From positions 124,001 to 188,000 of the forward strand of contig NZ_JOGO01000004.1 of NCBI RefSeq assembly GCF_000719475.1: a stretch of 64,000 nt of DNA, given 5' to 3'. The stretch's first letter is position 1. Every line of letters begins with the position of its first letter. Shown here in pieces: positions 34,552 to 43,602 of the stretch. The notes beneath the pieces are model-generated. The model was given only the letters and a program-made list of their open reading frames with translations, had not been told where the DNA came from and did not search any database. The stretch is from Streptomyces sp. NRRL F-5630. Its GTDB lineage: Bacteria > Actinomycetota > Actinomycetes > Streptomycetales > Streptomycetaceae. A program made the position numbers and the translations under genes.

Positions 34552-35274
34552 GTGGATGACTGGCTGAAAGACTCCACCGAGGTGGAGGCGTCATGGGTGA
34601 CCGTCGACCTGGCGATCTTCACGATCAGGTCCGGGCAGTTGATGGTGCTGCTGATCGAGCGCGGGGTGGAGCCCTTCCTCGGTCGGCCTGCGCTGCCCGG
34701 CGGTTACGTGCAGAAGAACGAGACCCTGCGTGAGGGCGCGCTCCGTGAACTCCGCGAGGAGGCCGGAATCGACGGGAACAAGTTGCACCTCGAACAACTC
34801 GGCGCCTACGGAGACCCCCGACGCGACCCGAGGGGACGAGTGGTCACCATCGCCTATCTCGCGTTGGGACCGGACCTGCCCGCCCCCGTGGGCGGCACCG
34901 ACGCCCGACGCGCCTACTGGGCTCCCGTCTCCCAGCTGGAAGGAAAGCAGTCGGCGTTGGCATTCGATCATCCGGCGATCCTCGCCGAAGCCCTAGAGCA
35001 GGTCCGGAGCAAGCTCGAATACACGGCCGTCGCCACGGCCTTCTGCGGGGAACTCCTCACTCTGAGCGAGTTGCGTACGGTCTACGAAGTGATCTGGGGC
35101 CAACAACTGGACCCGAGTAACTTCCGCCGCAAGGTGCTCAACACCACGGGCTTCGTCAAGCCCACCGGCGATCAACGCTTCCCCCCCACCGGCCGCCCGG
35201 CTGCCCTCTACCGCCGCGGTGACGCCTGGCTGCTCAACCCGCCACTGCTGCGAAGCGCCGGGCACACGGTGTGA
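34552..35274 (+). CDS. NrtR-type transcriptional regulator (Nudix domain plus winged helix)
   Basis: 240 residues from GTG at 34552 after AGGGG. Residues ~15-140 are a Nudix domain, and its box is intact: GYVQKNETLREGALRELREEAGI fits Gx5Ex7REUxEExGU, so hydrolysis may be retained, unlike in some NrtRs. The C-terminal ~90 residues (LLTLSELRTVYEVIWGQQLDPSNFRRKVLNTTGFVKPTG) are the winged-helix domain typical of NrtR, in which ADP-ribose or another NAD-derived nucleotide binds the Nudix domain and releases DNA. Its gene is divergent from the amyloid operon, its most likely target. Linking NAD/ADP-ribose status to a nucleosidase effector is inference. Confidence 0.85.
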   Translation: MDDWLKDSTEVEASWVTVDLAIFTIRSGQLMVLLIERGVEPFLGRPALPGGYVQKNETLREGALRELREEAGIDGNKLHLEQLGAYGDPRRDPRGRVVTIAYLALGPDLPAPVGGTDARRAYWAPVSQLEGKQSALAFDHPAILAEALEQVRSKLEYTAVATAFCGELLTLSELRTVYEVIWGQQLDPSNFRRKVLNTTGFVKPTGDQRFPPTGRPAALYRRGDAWLLNPPLLRSAGHTV

Positions 35275-35408
35275 CCCGCACCCGGAGTCGGACGACGCCC
35301 CAGATCGACCCCGCCACACCCCCTTCGGTTAAGCCGTCGCCCAGCCCGCCGCGCTGGGGTGAGTCGGCCTGGGCAAACTCACCGACTTTGAGCAGGCCAG
35401 CGGCCGAC

Positions 35409-35717
35409 TTACGAGGGCCTTGTGACGGCAGGAGACGTGGCGGCCATTCGCGTAAGGTCGCGGACGGTTTCCTGCCATTGCCAGGAGTCGCTGCTGCACG
35501 ACTCTGCTTCATCGACCGGCTGCCAGGTCGCCAGTTCGTCCAGGCAGGCGATCACCGCAGAGGGGTCTGAGTCGGGTACTCCGGTCTGGCTGTCAAGCCG
35601 CTCGTTGACGTCGTGCAGGCGGTGAGCCGCACAGTAGTAGGAGAGTTGGGTGTCGGTAAGTCTGCGGAGGGCGTAGCCGCCACACTTGCTGCACCAGTCG
35701 GAGTCGGTGCGCGCCAT
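35409..35717 (-). CDS. Small hypothetical protein with CxxC motif
   Basis: 102 residues from ATG at 35717. DWCSKCGGYALRRLTDTQLSYYCAAHRLHDVNERLD contains a Cys-x2-Cys and a later Cys/His that could bind zinc; the C-terminal half is acidic with DPSAVIACLDELATWQPVDEA. Codon use is compatible with a gene, but the ribosome site is weak. No family recognised. It lies between the NrtR gene and the integrase relic, in what looks like mobile-element debris. Confidence 0.45.
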   Translation of the reverse strand: MARTDSDWCSKCGGYALRRLTDTQLSYYCAAHRLHDVNERLDSQTGVPDSDPSAVIACLDELATWQPVDEAESCSSDSWQWQETVRDLTRMAATSPAVTRPS

Positions 35718-35973
35718 GAGATCGGCGACGGCCAGGAGGTCGTCTCCGCGCACTACCGCCGCGCTGTGTTGAGCGTGCCGGCACAGAGGCGAGTGGCCCC
35801 TGCCCTCGATCAGAGGGTTGGCCTTGGTGATGTGGAGCTGGACTGCGGCCAGGGGCCCAAGGGGAGGGCGCTGCCACCTTCCCACCGGTTACTGCCGGGT
35901 TTGCAATGGCACAAGGTTGAGGCGGGCCTCTGTGAGGAGGCCGTGCTGCCCAAGGCGCTGCGTCTGGAGGTGA

Positions 35974-36141
35974 CGCAAGCTCCGCAGGATCGCCGGCCAC
36001 GGTTCACTGACCACCACCTAGCGCTACCTGCACCCGGACGTCCGCCAGATCACGGCTGCCGGGGCGGCACTCTCCGCCCACTTCAGCGCGCTGAGCGCAC
36101 CACGCTCGCTGCCGGGCCCAGTCGTCGTCCAGTCGTCATGA
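35974..36141 (+). pseudogene. 3' relic of a tyrosine-recombinase (integrase) gene
   Basis: The plus frame reads LRRIAGHGSLTTT, then an in-frame TAG at 36019-36021, then RYLHPDVRQITAAGAALSAHF and a stop at 36139. This is the C-terminal box of actinobacterial site-specific integrases (GHxSLTTTQRYLHPD with the catalytic Tyr); the Gln codon CAG has become TAG. The rest of the gene is missing, the frame closing at TGA 35971. It ends 120 bp from the 3' end of tRNA-Pro and points toward it, the arrangement of pSAM2-like elements that insert in tRNA genes. Confidence 0.8.
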
Positions 36142-36207
36142 CCCGCTGACCCGGTCAGGGGCGCCAGGCCTCCGGTTGGTCCCCAACTGGTCCCCAAACA
36201 ACGCCTC

Positions 36208-36261
36208 AGGGCCGGTACCGGATCTCTCCGGTACCGGCCCTGAAAAGCCGACTGTCTCCAG

Positions 36262-36264
<3 letters not shown>
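36208..36264 (-). terminator. Tandem hairpins behind tRNA-Pro
   Basis: Minus strand: CGACTG/CAGTCG (36249-36264, loop of 4) followed by GCTTTT is a textbook intrinsic terminator sharing 3 bp with the tRNA end. A second 14-bp perfect stem, AGGGCCGGTACCGG at 36208-36221 with 36228-36241, follows. Confidence 0.75.
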
Positions 36265-36335
<71 letters not shown>

Positions 36336-36415
36336 ATGCCCGGCTGAGGTGTTCCCCGCGCCGTGCGAGAAGTACATTACCGCACGTCCGGGGGCTCGGG
36401 TGACGCGGAGGGAGT

Positions 36416-36907
36416 GTGGGGGGCTTGGCTGAGCGGGACAGGGACGCGGAGGGGCGGGCACGGAGTGCGCGGCCACGCGACGGGCTGGGGCGGCCTCTTC
36501 CGTACGGGGACCCCGGCGGGGTGGCGCGGCAGCCCGAAGGGGTGGTGCGGGCCGGGGCGGAGACGGTGCGGGAGGCGCAGGCACTGCTCGACGCCGGGCG
36601 GCCCTTTCACGCGCACGAGGTCTTCGAGGACGCCTGGAAGAGCGGGCCCGAGAGCGAACGGGCGCTGTGGCGGTCGCTCGCCCAGCTCGCCGTGGGGCTG
36701 ACGCACGCGGCGCGGGGGAACGGGCGGGGCGGGGCACGGCTGCTGCTGCGCGGCGCGGCGGGGCTGGAGGGGTGCCGGGACGGGTACGGGCTCGACCTGC
36801 CCGGCCTCGTCGACTGGGCCACCGCGCTGGCGGGGCGCCTCGACGCGGCCGGGCGGGACGGGGACGGGGTGGACCCCGTGGCCGAGGCACCACGGCTTCG
36901 CGGCTGA
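36416..36907 (+). CDS. DUF309 domain-containing protein
   Basis: 163 residues from GTG at 36416. The DUF309 signature is ALLDAGRPFHAHEVFEDAWKSGPESERALWRSLAQLAVGLTHAARGNGRGGARLLLRG (about residues 52-110), a small helical bundle whose FHAHEVFEDAW and LAQLAVGLTHA helices are conserved in all members. Function unknown. The basic first 45 residues are outside the domain, so a start nearer residue 40 is possible. Only 137 bp separate it from cobF, on the same strand. Confidence 0.82.
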   Translation: MGGLAERDRDAEGRARSARPRDGLGRPLPYGDPGGVARQPEGVVRAGAETVREAQALLDAGRPFHAHEVFEDAWKSGPESERALWRSLAQLAVGLTHAARGNGRGGARLLLRGAAGLEGCRDGYGLDLPGLVDWATALAGRLDAAGRDGDGVDPVAEAPRLRG

Positions 36908-37044
36908 GCCGGTCGCGCCCGCCCCCCGCGCACCCCGCGCCCGCACGTAGTGGTGGCGGCCTGCCGTTCCTCGCCCGCGCACCCACGCACCCAGCGCCTC
37001 CGCCCGCCCGGCCGCGTACCCCGGCACCCGCTCGCCCCTCCCCC

Positions 37045-37878
37045 ATGCGGCAGACTCCTCCCGTGCGAACCATTCACGTCATCGGGATCGGAGCGGGGGA
37101 CCCGCGGCAGCTCACGCTGGAGGCGGTCGAGGCCATGCGGGACACCGAGGTGTTCTTCGTGCTCGACAAGGGCGAGGAGAAGGCCGACCTCACGGCGCTG
37201 CGGTACGGGATGCTCGACGCGCATCTGCCGGACCCCGGCGCGTACCGCGTGGTGAGCGTGCCCGATCCCGAGCGGGACAGGGACCGCGGGGCCGGGCGCG
37301 AGCGGTACGCGCGGGCCGTGGACGAGTGGCGGGCGGCGCGGGCGGCGCTCTTCGGGCGGCTGTTCCGTTCCGAGCTGGGCGAGGACGGGGTCGGGGCGCT
37401 GCTCGTCTGGGGCGATCCCGCGCTCTACGACTCGACGCTCGGGATGCTCGCCGAGGTCCGCGCGGACGGGATCGACTTCGCGACGACCGTCGTGCCGGGG
37501 GTCACCGCTCCCGCGACGCTGGCGGCGCGGCACCGTACCGTGCTCAACCGGATCGGTGGCGCCGTGCAGATCACCACCGGGCGGAGGCTCGCCGAGGGCT
37601 TCCCCGAAGAGGCCGACGATGTCGTCGTGATGCTCGACGCGCAGACGCGCTTCGCCGCGTACGCCGGGCGCGAGGACCTGGACATCTACTGGGGCGCCTA
37701 CCTCGGCACCCCGGACGAGCTGCTCGTCTCGGGGCCGCTCTCCGAGGTGTCGACGCCGCTCGTCCGGTTGCGCGAGGAGGCCCGGGCGCGCAAGGGCTGG
37801 ATCATGGACACGTATCTGCTGCGCCGTCACCGCGACGCGGGCGCCGAGCGCGCGCCGGTGGTCCTGCCGGCGAGCTGA
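37045..37878 (+). CDS. cobF: Precorrin-6A synthase (deacetylating)
   Basis: 277 residues. SAM-dependent tetrapyrrole methylase fold: IHVIGIGAGDPRQLTLEAVEAMRDTEVFFVLDKGEEKADL at the N-terminus is specific to CobF rather than CobI/J/M, followed by GALLVWGDPALYDSTLGML, VVPGVTAPATLAARH and WGAYLGTPDELLVSGPL. It methylates precorrin-5 at C1 with loss of acetate in aerobic cobalamin synthesis. No other cob gene is in the window. An in-frame GTG six codons downstream (37063) is an alternative start. Confidence 0.92.
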   Translation: MRQTPPVRTIHVIGIGAGDPRQLTLEAVEAMRDTEVFFVLDKGEEKADLTALRYGMLDAHLPDPGAYRVVSVPDPERDRDRGAGRERYARAVDEWRAARAALFGRLFRSELGEDGVGALLVWGDPALYDSTLGMLAEVRADGIDFATTVVPGVTAPATLAARHRTVLNRIGGAVQITTGRRLAEGFPEEADDVVVMLDAQTRFAAYAGREDLDIYWGAYLGTPDELLVSGPLSEVSTPLVRLREEARARKGWIMDTYLLRRHRDAGAERAPVVLPAS

Positions 37879-38060
37879 CCCCGGGAGCGCGCCGCGCGCC
37901 CTGTCCACCCACCGGCCCCGCGCCCACCGGCTGCCCCCGCGCCCGCCCCGACCGGGCCCCCGACCGGGCCGCGCCACCCCCTGCACTCCCCCACGGAACC
38001 CGCTCCCCTTCCGGGTGCGCACCTCGTGCAGGCCGTGCGGCCCGGTGTGAGCCTGGCAGC

Positions 38061-40199
38061 GTGACGACCGCTCCCGAGAAGGCACCCACCGCCCCGCAGC
38101 CGCCGGTCTTGGACAAACGCCGCCGCAACATCGTCTTCGCGACGATCACGCTCGGCATCCTGCTCGCCGCGCTCGACCAGACGATCGTGGGCACCGCGCT
38201 GCCGACGATCGTGGCCGACCTCGGGGGCGGCGAGCACATGTCGTGGGTGGTCACCTCGTACCTGCTCGCCGAGACGGTCTCGACCGTGCTCGTGGGCAAG
38301 TTCGGCGACCTCTTCGGGCGCAAGGTCGTCTTCCAGGTCTCGGCGATCGTGTTCATCACCGGCTCGTTCCTGTGCGGGCTCGCCTCGGACATGCTGCTGC
38401 TCATCATGTGGCGCGCGCTCCAGGGGATCGGTGCGGGCGGGCTCATGGTGACGGCGATGGCGCTCATCGCGGACGTGATCCCCTTGCGCGAGCGCGGCAA
38501 GTACCAGGGAGCGATCGGGGCCGTGTTCGGGGTCTCGACGGTCGTCGGGCCGCTGCTCGGCGGGGTCTTCACGGACCATCTGACCTGGCGCTGGGCCTTC
38601 TACGTCAACGTGCCGATCGCGATCGTCGTGGTGATCGCCGCCGCGCGCACGATCCCCTCCGTGCGCGCGGGCGTGAAACCGGTGATCGACTACCTCGGCA
38701 TCGCGCTCGTCGCGATCGGGGCGAGCGCGCTGATCCTGGCCACGAGCTGGGGCGGCAACCAGTACGCGTGGGGCTCTGGCGTCATCATCGGGCTCTTCGC
38801 GGCCGGTATCGCGGGGCTGGGGCTTTTCTGCTTCACCGAGACGCGGGCACGGCAGCCCATGCTGCCGATGCGGCTCTTCCGCAACCCGGTCTTCGGCGTG
38901 TGCGCGATCCTCAGTTTCGTCGTGGGCTTCGCGATGCTCGGCGCGCTCACCTTCCTGCCCACCTACCTCCAGTACGTGGATGGGGACTCCGCGACGATCT
39001 CCGGCGTGCGCACGCTGCCCATGGTGATCGGCCTGTTGATCGCCTCGGTCTTCAGCGGCAACGTGGTGAGCAAGACCGGTCACTACCGGATCTTCCCGAT
39101 CGTCGGGACGCTCGTGATGGGGGCCGGGCTCTTCCTCCTGTCCCGGATGGACAACCACTCGGGGGTGTGGCGCGAGTCCCTGTACATGTTCGTGCTCGGG
39201 GTGGGGATCGGGCTCTCGATGCAGGTCCTGACGATCGCGGTGCAGAACACCGTGGACTACGCGGACCTCGGCGCGGCGACCTCTGGCGTCACCTTCTTCC
39301 GCACCCTCGGCAGTTCCTTCGGCACGGCCGTCTTCGGGACCATCTACGCCAACGCGCTCACGCCGAGACTGCGGACGGGGGTGGGCGAGGGGGCGCGTGC
39401 GGCGGGACTGGACCTGGCGGTCGTGGCGCGCGGGGCGGGAAGTCCCGAAGGGGTGCACGCACTGCCGCCGGCGGCGCGCGCGCCGGTCGTGCACGCGTAC
39501 GCGGAGTCGCTCCAGACGGTGTTCCTGTGGACGGTACCGGTCGCGGTCTTCGGTTTCCTGGTGGCGCTGTTCCTGCGGCAGGTCAAGCTCAACGACCCGG
39601 CGCGCAGCGGTTCGACGGACCTCGGGGAGGGCTTCCAGGCCCCGGCGGTACGGGCTTCGCAGGACGTGCTCGAACTCGCGGTCGCCCGGATCATGCTGAG
39701 GGCGCCCCGGGAGACCGGGCGGCGGCTCGTGGCCGAGTCGGACACCCGCCTCGACATCGCGGGGGCGTGGGCGGTCATGCAGATCTACCTGTTCACGCGG
39801 CTGGTGGGCTTCGCGAGCATCGGCGTCATCGCCTCCCGCCACCGGCTGCCGCCCGAGGTCCTCGTCCCGGTCTTCGACCGGATGGTGGAGGAGGGGTACG
39901 TGACACGTCACGGCTCCGTCCTCTCGCACACCCCGGCGGGCGAGCGCGAGACGGCCCTCATCACAGGGGCGTGGTCGCGGTGGCTCCGCGACCAGTTGGA
40001 GGGCATGGAGGAGCCCGTACGGGAGGGTGCCCCCACCGGTGCGACGCTGAAGCGGCCGGACGACGCGGAGGTCCGCGCGGCCCTGGACGCGATCACGAAG
40101 CGGTTGCTGGCGGAGGACCTGGCGGACGGCGGGATGGCTCCGCCGGTACGGGCCGGGGAAGTCGGCGCCGGCCGCCGGGGCGCCGCCTCCGGCGGGTGA
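38061..40199 (+). CDS. DHA2-type MFS drug exporter with C-terminal winged-helix-like extension
   Basis: 712 residues from GTG at 38061. Residues ~20-520 form a 14-TM DHA2 transporter: LAALDQTIVGTALPTIVADLGG (motif D1), GKFGDLFGRKVVF (motif A), WRALQGIGAGGLMVTAMALIADVIPLRERGKYQG (motif B) and GPLLGGVFTDHLTWRWAFYVNVP (motif C, antiporter signature). After the last TM segment about 170 residues remain; VGFASIGVIASRHRLPPEVLVPVFDRMVEEGYVTRHGSVLSHTPAGERE looks like a MarR-type winged helix. Likely a proton-coupled multidrug exporter. The tail may be regulatory. Confidence 0.88.
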   Translation: MTTAPEKAPTAPQPPVLDKRRRNIVFATITLGILLAALDQTIVGTALPTIVADLGGGEHMSWVVTSYLLAETVSTVLVGKFGDLFGRKVVFQVSAIVFITGSFLCGLASDMLLLIMWRALQGIGAGGLMVTAMALIADVIPLRERGKYQGAIGAVFGVSTVVGPLLGGVFTDHLTWRWAFYVNVPIAIVVVIAAARTIPSVRAGVKPVIDYLGIALVAIGASALILATSWGGNQYAWGSGVIIGLFAAGIAGLGLFCFTETRARQPMLPMRLFRNPVFGVCAILSFVVGFAMLGALTFLPTYLQYVDGDSATISGVRTLPMVIGLLIASVFSGNVVSKTGHYRIFPIVGTLVMGAGLFLLSRMDNHSGVWRESLYMFVLGVGIGLSMQVLTIAVQNTVDYADLGAATSGVTFFRTLGSSFGTAVFGTIYANALTPRLRTGVGEGARAAGLDLAVVARGAGSPEGVHALPPAARAPVVHAYAESLQTVFLWTVPVAVFGFLVALFLRQVKLNDPARSGSTDLGEGFQAPAVRASQDVLELAVARIMLRAPRETGRRLVAESDTRLDIAGAWAVMQIYLFTRLVGFASIGVIASRHRLPPEVLVPVFDRMVEEGYVTRHGSVLSHTPAGERETALITGAWSRWLRDQLEGMEEPVREGAPTGATLKRPDDAEVRAALDAITKRLLAEDLADGGMAPPVRAGEVGAGRRGAASGG

Positions 40200-40265
40200 G
40201 GAACGGGGCCCGGGGACGGAGGCAGGGGCGCCCGGCCGGACGGCGGGCGTCGCGCCCCGGTTCCT

Positions 40266-40631
40266 TCACCCCCGCCGCGCCTCCACCTCCAGCGCCAGCT
40301 CCCGCAGCACGTCCGCCGAGCTGAGGTCCCCCCGCCCCTCGTCGTGCGCTTCCGCCAGTTCCGACCAGGCGAAGACGAATCCCGCCGCGAGCCGCGTCAG
40401 CGCGTGGCTCATCTGTTCCCCGATGACCGCCCCGAGGTCGGAGACGGCCGTGCCCTCGGGGATCTCGACGGCGGGCAGCACCTCCTTGACGAGGTCGCCG
40501 ACGAGCCCGAGCCTGCTGAGGTCGTCTTCCTCGTCCTCCGTGCCCTCCTCGGCCCGCATCCACTCAGCCGACGCGGTGAGGAGGCTGATGATGCGGAGGA
40601 TGATGTCGCGCTGTTGCTCGTCGTACTCCAT
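40266..40631 (-). CDS. Conserved hypothetical acidic protein
   Basis: 121 residues from ATG at 40631. Mostly helical and acidic, with RDIILRIISLLTASAEWMRAEEGTEDEEDDLSRLGL at the start and LGAVIGEQMSHALTRLAAGFVFAWSELAEAHDEGR later. No motif recognised. It is convergent with the exporter gene and precedes nothing obvious; good Streptomyces codon bias supports a real gene. Confidence 0.65.
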   Translation of the reverse strand: MEYDEQQRDIILRIISLLTASAEWMRAEEGTEDEEDDLSRLGLVGDLVKEVLPAVEIPEGTAVSDLGAVIGEQMSHALTRLAAGFVFAWSELAEAHDEGRGDLSSADVLRELALEVEARRG

Positions 40632-40747
40632 GCCGCCGAGGCTAGTACGCCGCACCCGCGCGACCGCCGCACCCCGCGCGCCCATCGTCACGCACGACCG
40701 CCCCGCCCCGTGACGACGGGAGGGGGCGGTGTGCGCCGACGGGTGGC

Positions 40748-42415
40748 TCAGTCGCGGGCCGCGCCCGGAGCCGTACCGCTGCCGGAGGTCTCCTTGCCGA
40801 GGACGGCAGCGTCGCGCGGGGCCGGGACCTCGTCGGGCACTGCGGCGTCGGGGGCGGCCGGGCCGCCCTCGGCGGCGAGGCGCTCCATGCCGCTCGTCGT
40901 CTTGAGCGGCTTCTCCTTGATGAAGAGGACCGCGATGATCGCGAGGAAGGCGAAGGGCGTCGCGACGAGGAAGAGGTCGCCGGTGGCGACGCCGTACGCG
41001 TGCTCGACGATGTCCTTGATCTGCGGCGGGAGCTTCGTCATGTCGGGCACGGAGTCGCCGCCGCCCTCGCCCGCCGGGATGCCCGCGTCCTTGAAGCCCG
41101 TGCTCAGCTCGGTGCTGACGCGGTGGGCGAGGACCGCTCCGAGGACGCTCGTGCCGATCGTGCCGCCGAGGGAGCGGAAGAAGGAGAGCACGGAGGTGGC
41201 CGCGCCGAGTTCGTGCGCGTCCACGTCGTTCTGCGCGGCGAGCACGAGGTTCTGCATGAGCATGCCGACGCCGAGGCCCATGACGGCCATGTAGAGGCTG
41301 AGCAGCCCGAAGTGAGTGTCGGAACCGATGGTCGAGAGCAGTCCCAGACCGGCGGTCATGACGATCGCGCCCGCGACCAGGTAGATCTTCCACTTGCCCG
41401 TGGCGGAGATGATCTGCCCGGCGACGGTCGACGAGACGAGCAGGCCGAAGATCATCGGCAGGCTCATGAGCCCGGCGACGGTCGGCGACTTGCCGAGGGA
41501 GACCTGGAAGTACTGCGAGAGGAAGACGGTCCCCGCGAACATCGCGATGCCGACGAGGAAGCTCGCGACGGTCGTGAGGGTGACGGTGCGGTTGCGGAAG
41601 ATGCCGAGCGGGATGATCGGCTCCTTCGCGCGGGTCTCGACCCACACGGCGAGCCCGAGCAGGACGACGCCGAGGCCGACGAGGAGCCCGGTCTCGGTCG
41701 AGGCCCAGTCGAACGTGTCGCCCGCGAGCGAGGTCCAGATCAGCAGGTCGCAGACGCCCGCGACGATGAGGAAGGCGCCGAGCCAGTCGATGCGGACCTC
41801 GCGGCGGATGGTGGGCAGCTTCAGGGTGCGCTGGAGCAGGATGATCCCGGCGAGGGCGAAGGGCACGCCGATGAAGAAGCACCAGCGCCAGCCGAGCCAG
41901 GAGGTGTCCACGAGGACGCCGCCGACGAGCGGGCCCGCGACGGTGCCGACCGCGAAGACGGCGCCGAAGATGCCCGCGTACTTGCCGAGGCGGCGCGGCG
42001 GGATGATCGCCGCCATGACGACCTGGGCGAGCGCGGTGAGACCACCGCCGCCGATGCCCTGGAGGACGCGGCTGACGATCAGCGTGATGACGTCCTGGGA
42101 GAAGCCGGCGACGAGCGAGCCGACGATGAAGAGGCCGAGCGAGAGCTGGAGGAGCAGCTTCTGGTTGAAGAGGTCCGCCAGCTTGCCCCACAGCGGCACC
42201 GTCGCGGTCATCGCGAGGAGCTCGGAGGTGACGACCCAGGTGTACGAGGACTGGCTCGCGCCGAGGTCCGCGATGATGCGGGGCAGGGCGTTGGCGACGA
42301 CGGTGCCCGCGAGGATGGCGACGAACATACCCGCCATCAGGCCCGACATCGCCTGGAGTATCTGGCGGTTGGTCATGGAGGTCGGCGACGGCGCGGTCGC
42401 CTCGGCTGTGCTCAC
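40748..42415 (-). CDS. DHA2-type MFS multidrug exporter
   Basis: 555 residues from GTG at 42415 with AAGGAC upstream. Fourteen TM segments with AILAGTVVANALPRIIADLGA (motif D1), GKLADLFNQKLLLQ (motif A), SRVLQGIGGGGLTALAQVVMAAIIPPRRLGKYAG (motif B) and GPLVGGVLVDTSWLGWRWCFFIGVP (motif C). The soluble C-terminus is short, so unlike the exporter at 38061 it has no winged-helix tail. The TetR gene at 42622-43338, 206 bp upstream on the same strand, is its likely repressor. Substrate unknown. Confidence 0.9.
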   Translation of the reverse strand: MSTAEATAPSPTSMTNRQILQAMSGLMAGMFVAILAGTVVANALPRIIADLGASQSSYTWVVTSELLAMTATVPLWGKLADLFNQKLLLQLSLGLFIVGSLVAGFSQDVITLIVSRVLQGIGGGGLTALAQVVMAAIIPPRRLGKYAGIFGAVFAVGTVAGPLVGGVLVDTSWLGWRWCFFIGVPFALAGIILLQRTLKLPTIRREVRIDWLGAFLIVAGVCDLLIWTSLAGDTFDWASTETGLLVGLGVVLLGLAVWVETRAKEPIIPLGIFRNRTVTLTTVASFLVGIAMFAGTVFLSQYFQVSLGKSPTVAGLMSLPMIFGLLVSSTVAGQIISATGKWKIYLVAGAIVMTAGLGLLSTIGSDTHFGLLSLYMAVMGLGVGMLMQNLVLAAQNDVDAHELGAATSVLSFFRSLGGTIGTSVLGAVLAHRVSTELSTGFKDAGIPAGEGGGDSVPDMTKLPPQIKDIVEHAYGVATGDLFLVATPFAFLAIIAVLFIKEKPLKTTSGMERLAAEGGPAAPDAAVPDEVPAPRDAAVLGKETSGSGTAPGAARD

Positions 42416-42621
42416 GTTGTCCTTCTTGAAAGGGAGACGGTGGTACGTGCGGGGACAGGGCGGAGCCCGTGCGGCGGGGCCGCGTCCGGGCCGGGAGGGA
42501 ACAGGCGGTGACACCGTGCTCCCGGGACGGTCGGGGGTCGAGCGGTCGGTACGGGGATGCGGGACGGGGACACCCGGGGCGGCGGACCGGCGCCGCTTGC
42601 CGGTGGGGAGCCGTCCGCCCC

Positions 42622-43338
42622 TCAGTCGGTGGGCCGCCGCAGTCCGGCGGCGAGGTGGGTGAAGACCTCGGCGAAGGTCTCCGCGAGGTCGGTGTCCGCG
42701 GGGCGCGCGCACCAGTGCTCGAAGGTGACGCGCACCGCCGTGTGGGCCACGGCCGCGAGCAGCCGGGCGAAGAGGGGGATGTCGGCGCCCGCCCAGTCCC
42801 CCGGCTCCCGCTGGCGCGCCGCGCTGCCCGGGTCGCTCGCCGGAGCGGGCACGGGGGCGGGCGCGGCGGCGCCGGGGGGCCGCCCCAGCCAGGTGGCGAC
42901 GGCGCGGGCCAGTTCCCGCTCGTCGCTGGAGTATGAGTTGAGGGCGCGCACGATGAGGTGCGGGGAACGCTGGAAGACCTCGAACTGCAGGTTCAGCAGC
43001 TCCTGCCGCTCCTCGAAGCCCGTCAGTTCGCCGACGAAAGCCGCACGGACCGCCTCCAGCGGCGACAGCTCGGCGGGAGCGGCGCGGACGGCTGCGAGGA
43101 TGCGCTCCGAGACGCCTTCGTCGATGAGGACGAACGCGTCGTCATGGCTGGCGAAGTAGTTGAAGAAGGTACGGGGCGAGACCCCGGCTGCCTCACTGAT
43201 CGCCTCGACTGTGACGTTCTCGGCCCCGTGCTCCGCGGCGAGCCGGATCGCGGCCTCGGCGAGGGCGGCGCGGGTCGCGCGCTTCTTCCGCTGCCGGAGC
43301 CCGCCGACGGGCGCGTGGTCGTTCGTCACGTCGTGCAT
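42622..43338 (-). CDS. TetR-family regulator
   Basis: 238 residues from ATG at 43338. N-terminal HTH: RATRAALAEAAIRLAAEHGAENVTVEAISEAAGVSPRTFFNYFASHDDAFV (about 20-70), with the TFFNYF end of the recognition helix typical of AcrR-like members. The ligand domain is divergent, with an Ala/Pro linker at about 160-180. TGCAT and ATGCA arms (43334-43338 and 43350-43354) flank the start and may be its operator. It precedes the MFS gene on the same strand. Confidence 0.88.
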   Translation of the reverse strand: MHDVTNDHAPVGGLRQRKKRATRAALAEAAIRLAAEHGAENVTVEAISEAAGVSPRTFFNYFASHDDAFVLIDEGVSERILAAVRAAPAELSPLEAVRAAFVGELTGFEERQELLNLQFEVFQRSPHLIVRALNSYSSDERELARAVATWLGRPPGAAAPAPVPAPASDPGSAARQREPGDWAGADIPLFARLLAAVAHTAVRVTFEHWCARPADTDLAETFAEVFTHLAAGLRRPTD

Positions 43339-43602
43339 ATTAGGCAAAAATGCAGGCTGCGCAAACTCCGTTGTGCGGGCGGGCATCCTCTGCTGTGCGG
43401 GAGGCCGTCACCTGCCGAGGGCACCCCTCCGCTGGGCGCGAGAGCGCCGCCTCGGCGTGGACAGCCCCTCGTCCACGGGGGCGGCCAGGTACCGCTGGGC
43501 GCGCACGTGCCGCGCGCGGTGTCGTCGTCGGCCCGTCAGCCGGTCCGGCCGGCCTTCACGCCCGCGAGCGCCCGTGCCAGCCGCGGCTCCCGTATCCGCA
43601 GC

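Noticed and set aside
37326..38060. Upstream extension of the MFS exporter over cobF
   Set aside because: That part is an out-of-frame shadow of cobF. GTG at 38061 starts directly before the first TM segment.
43334..43354. TGCAT-N11-ATGCA as a firm TetR operator
   Set aside because: Five-base arms with an 11-bp spacer that overlap the start codon can arise by chance. Mentioned only as a possibility in the TetR entry.
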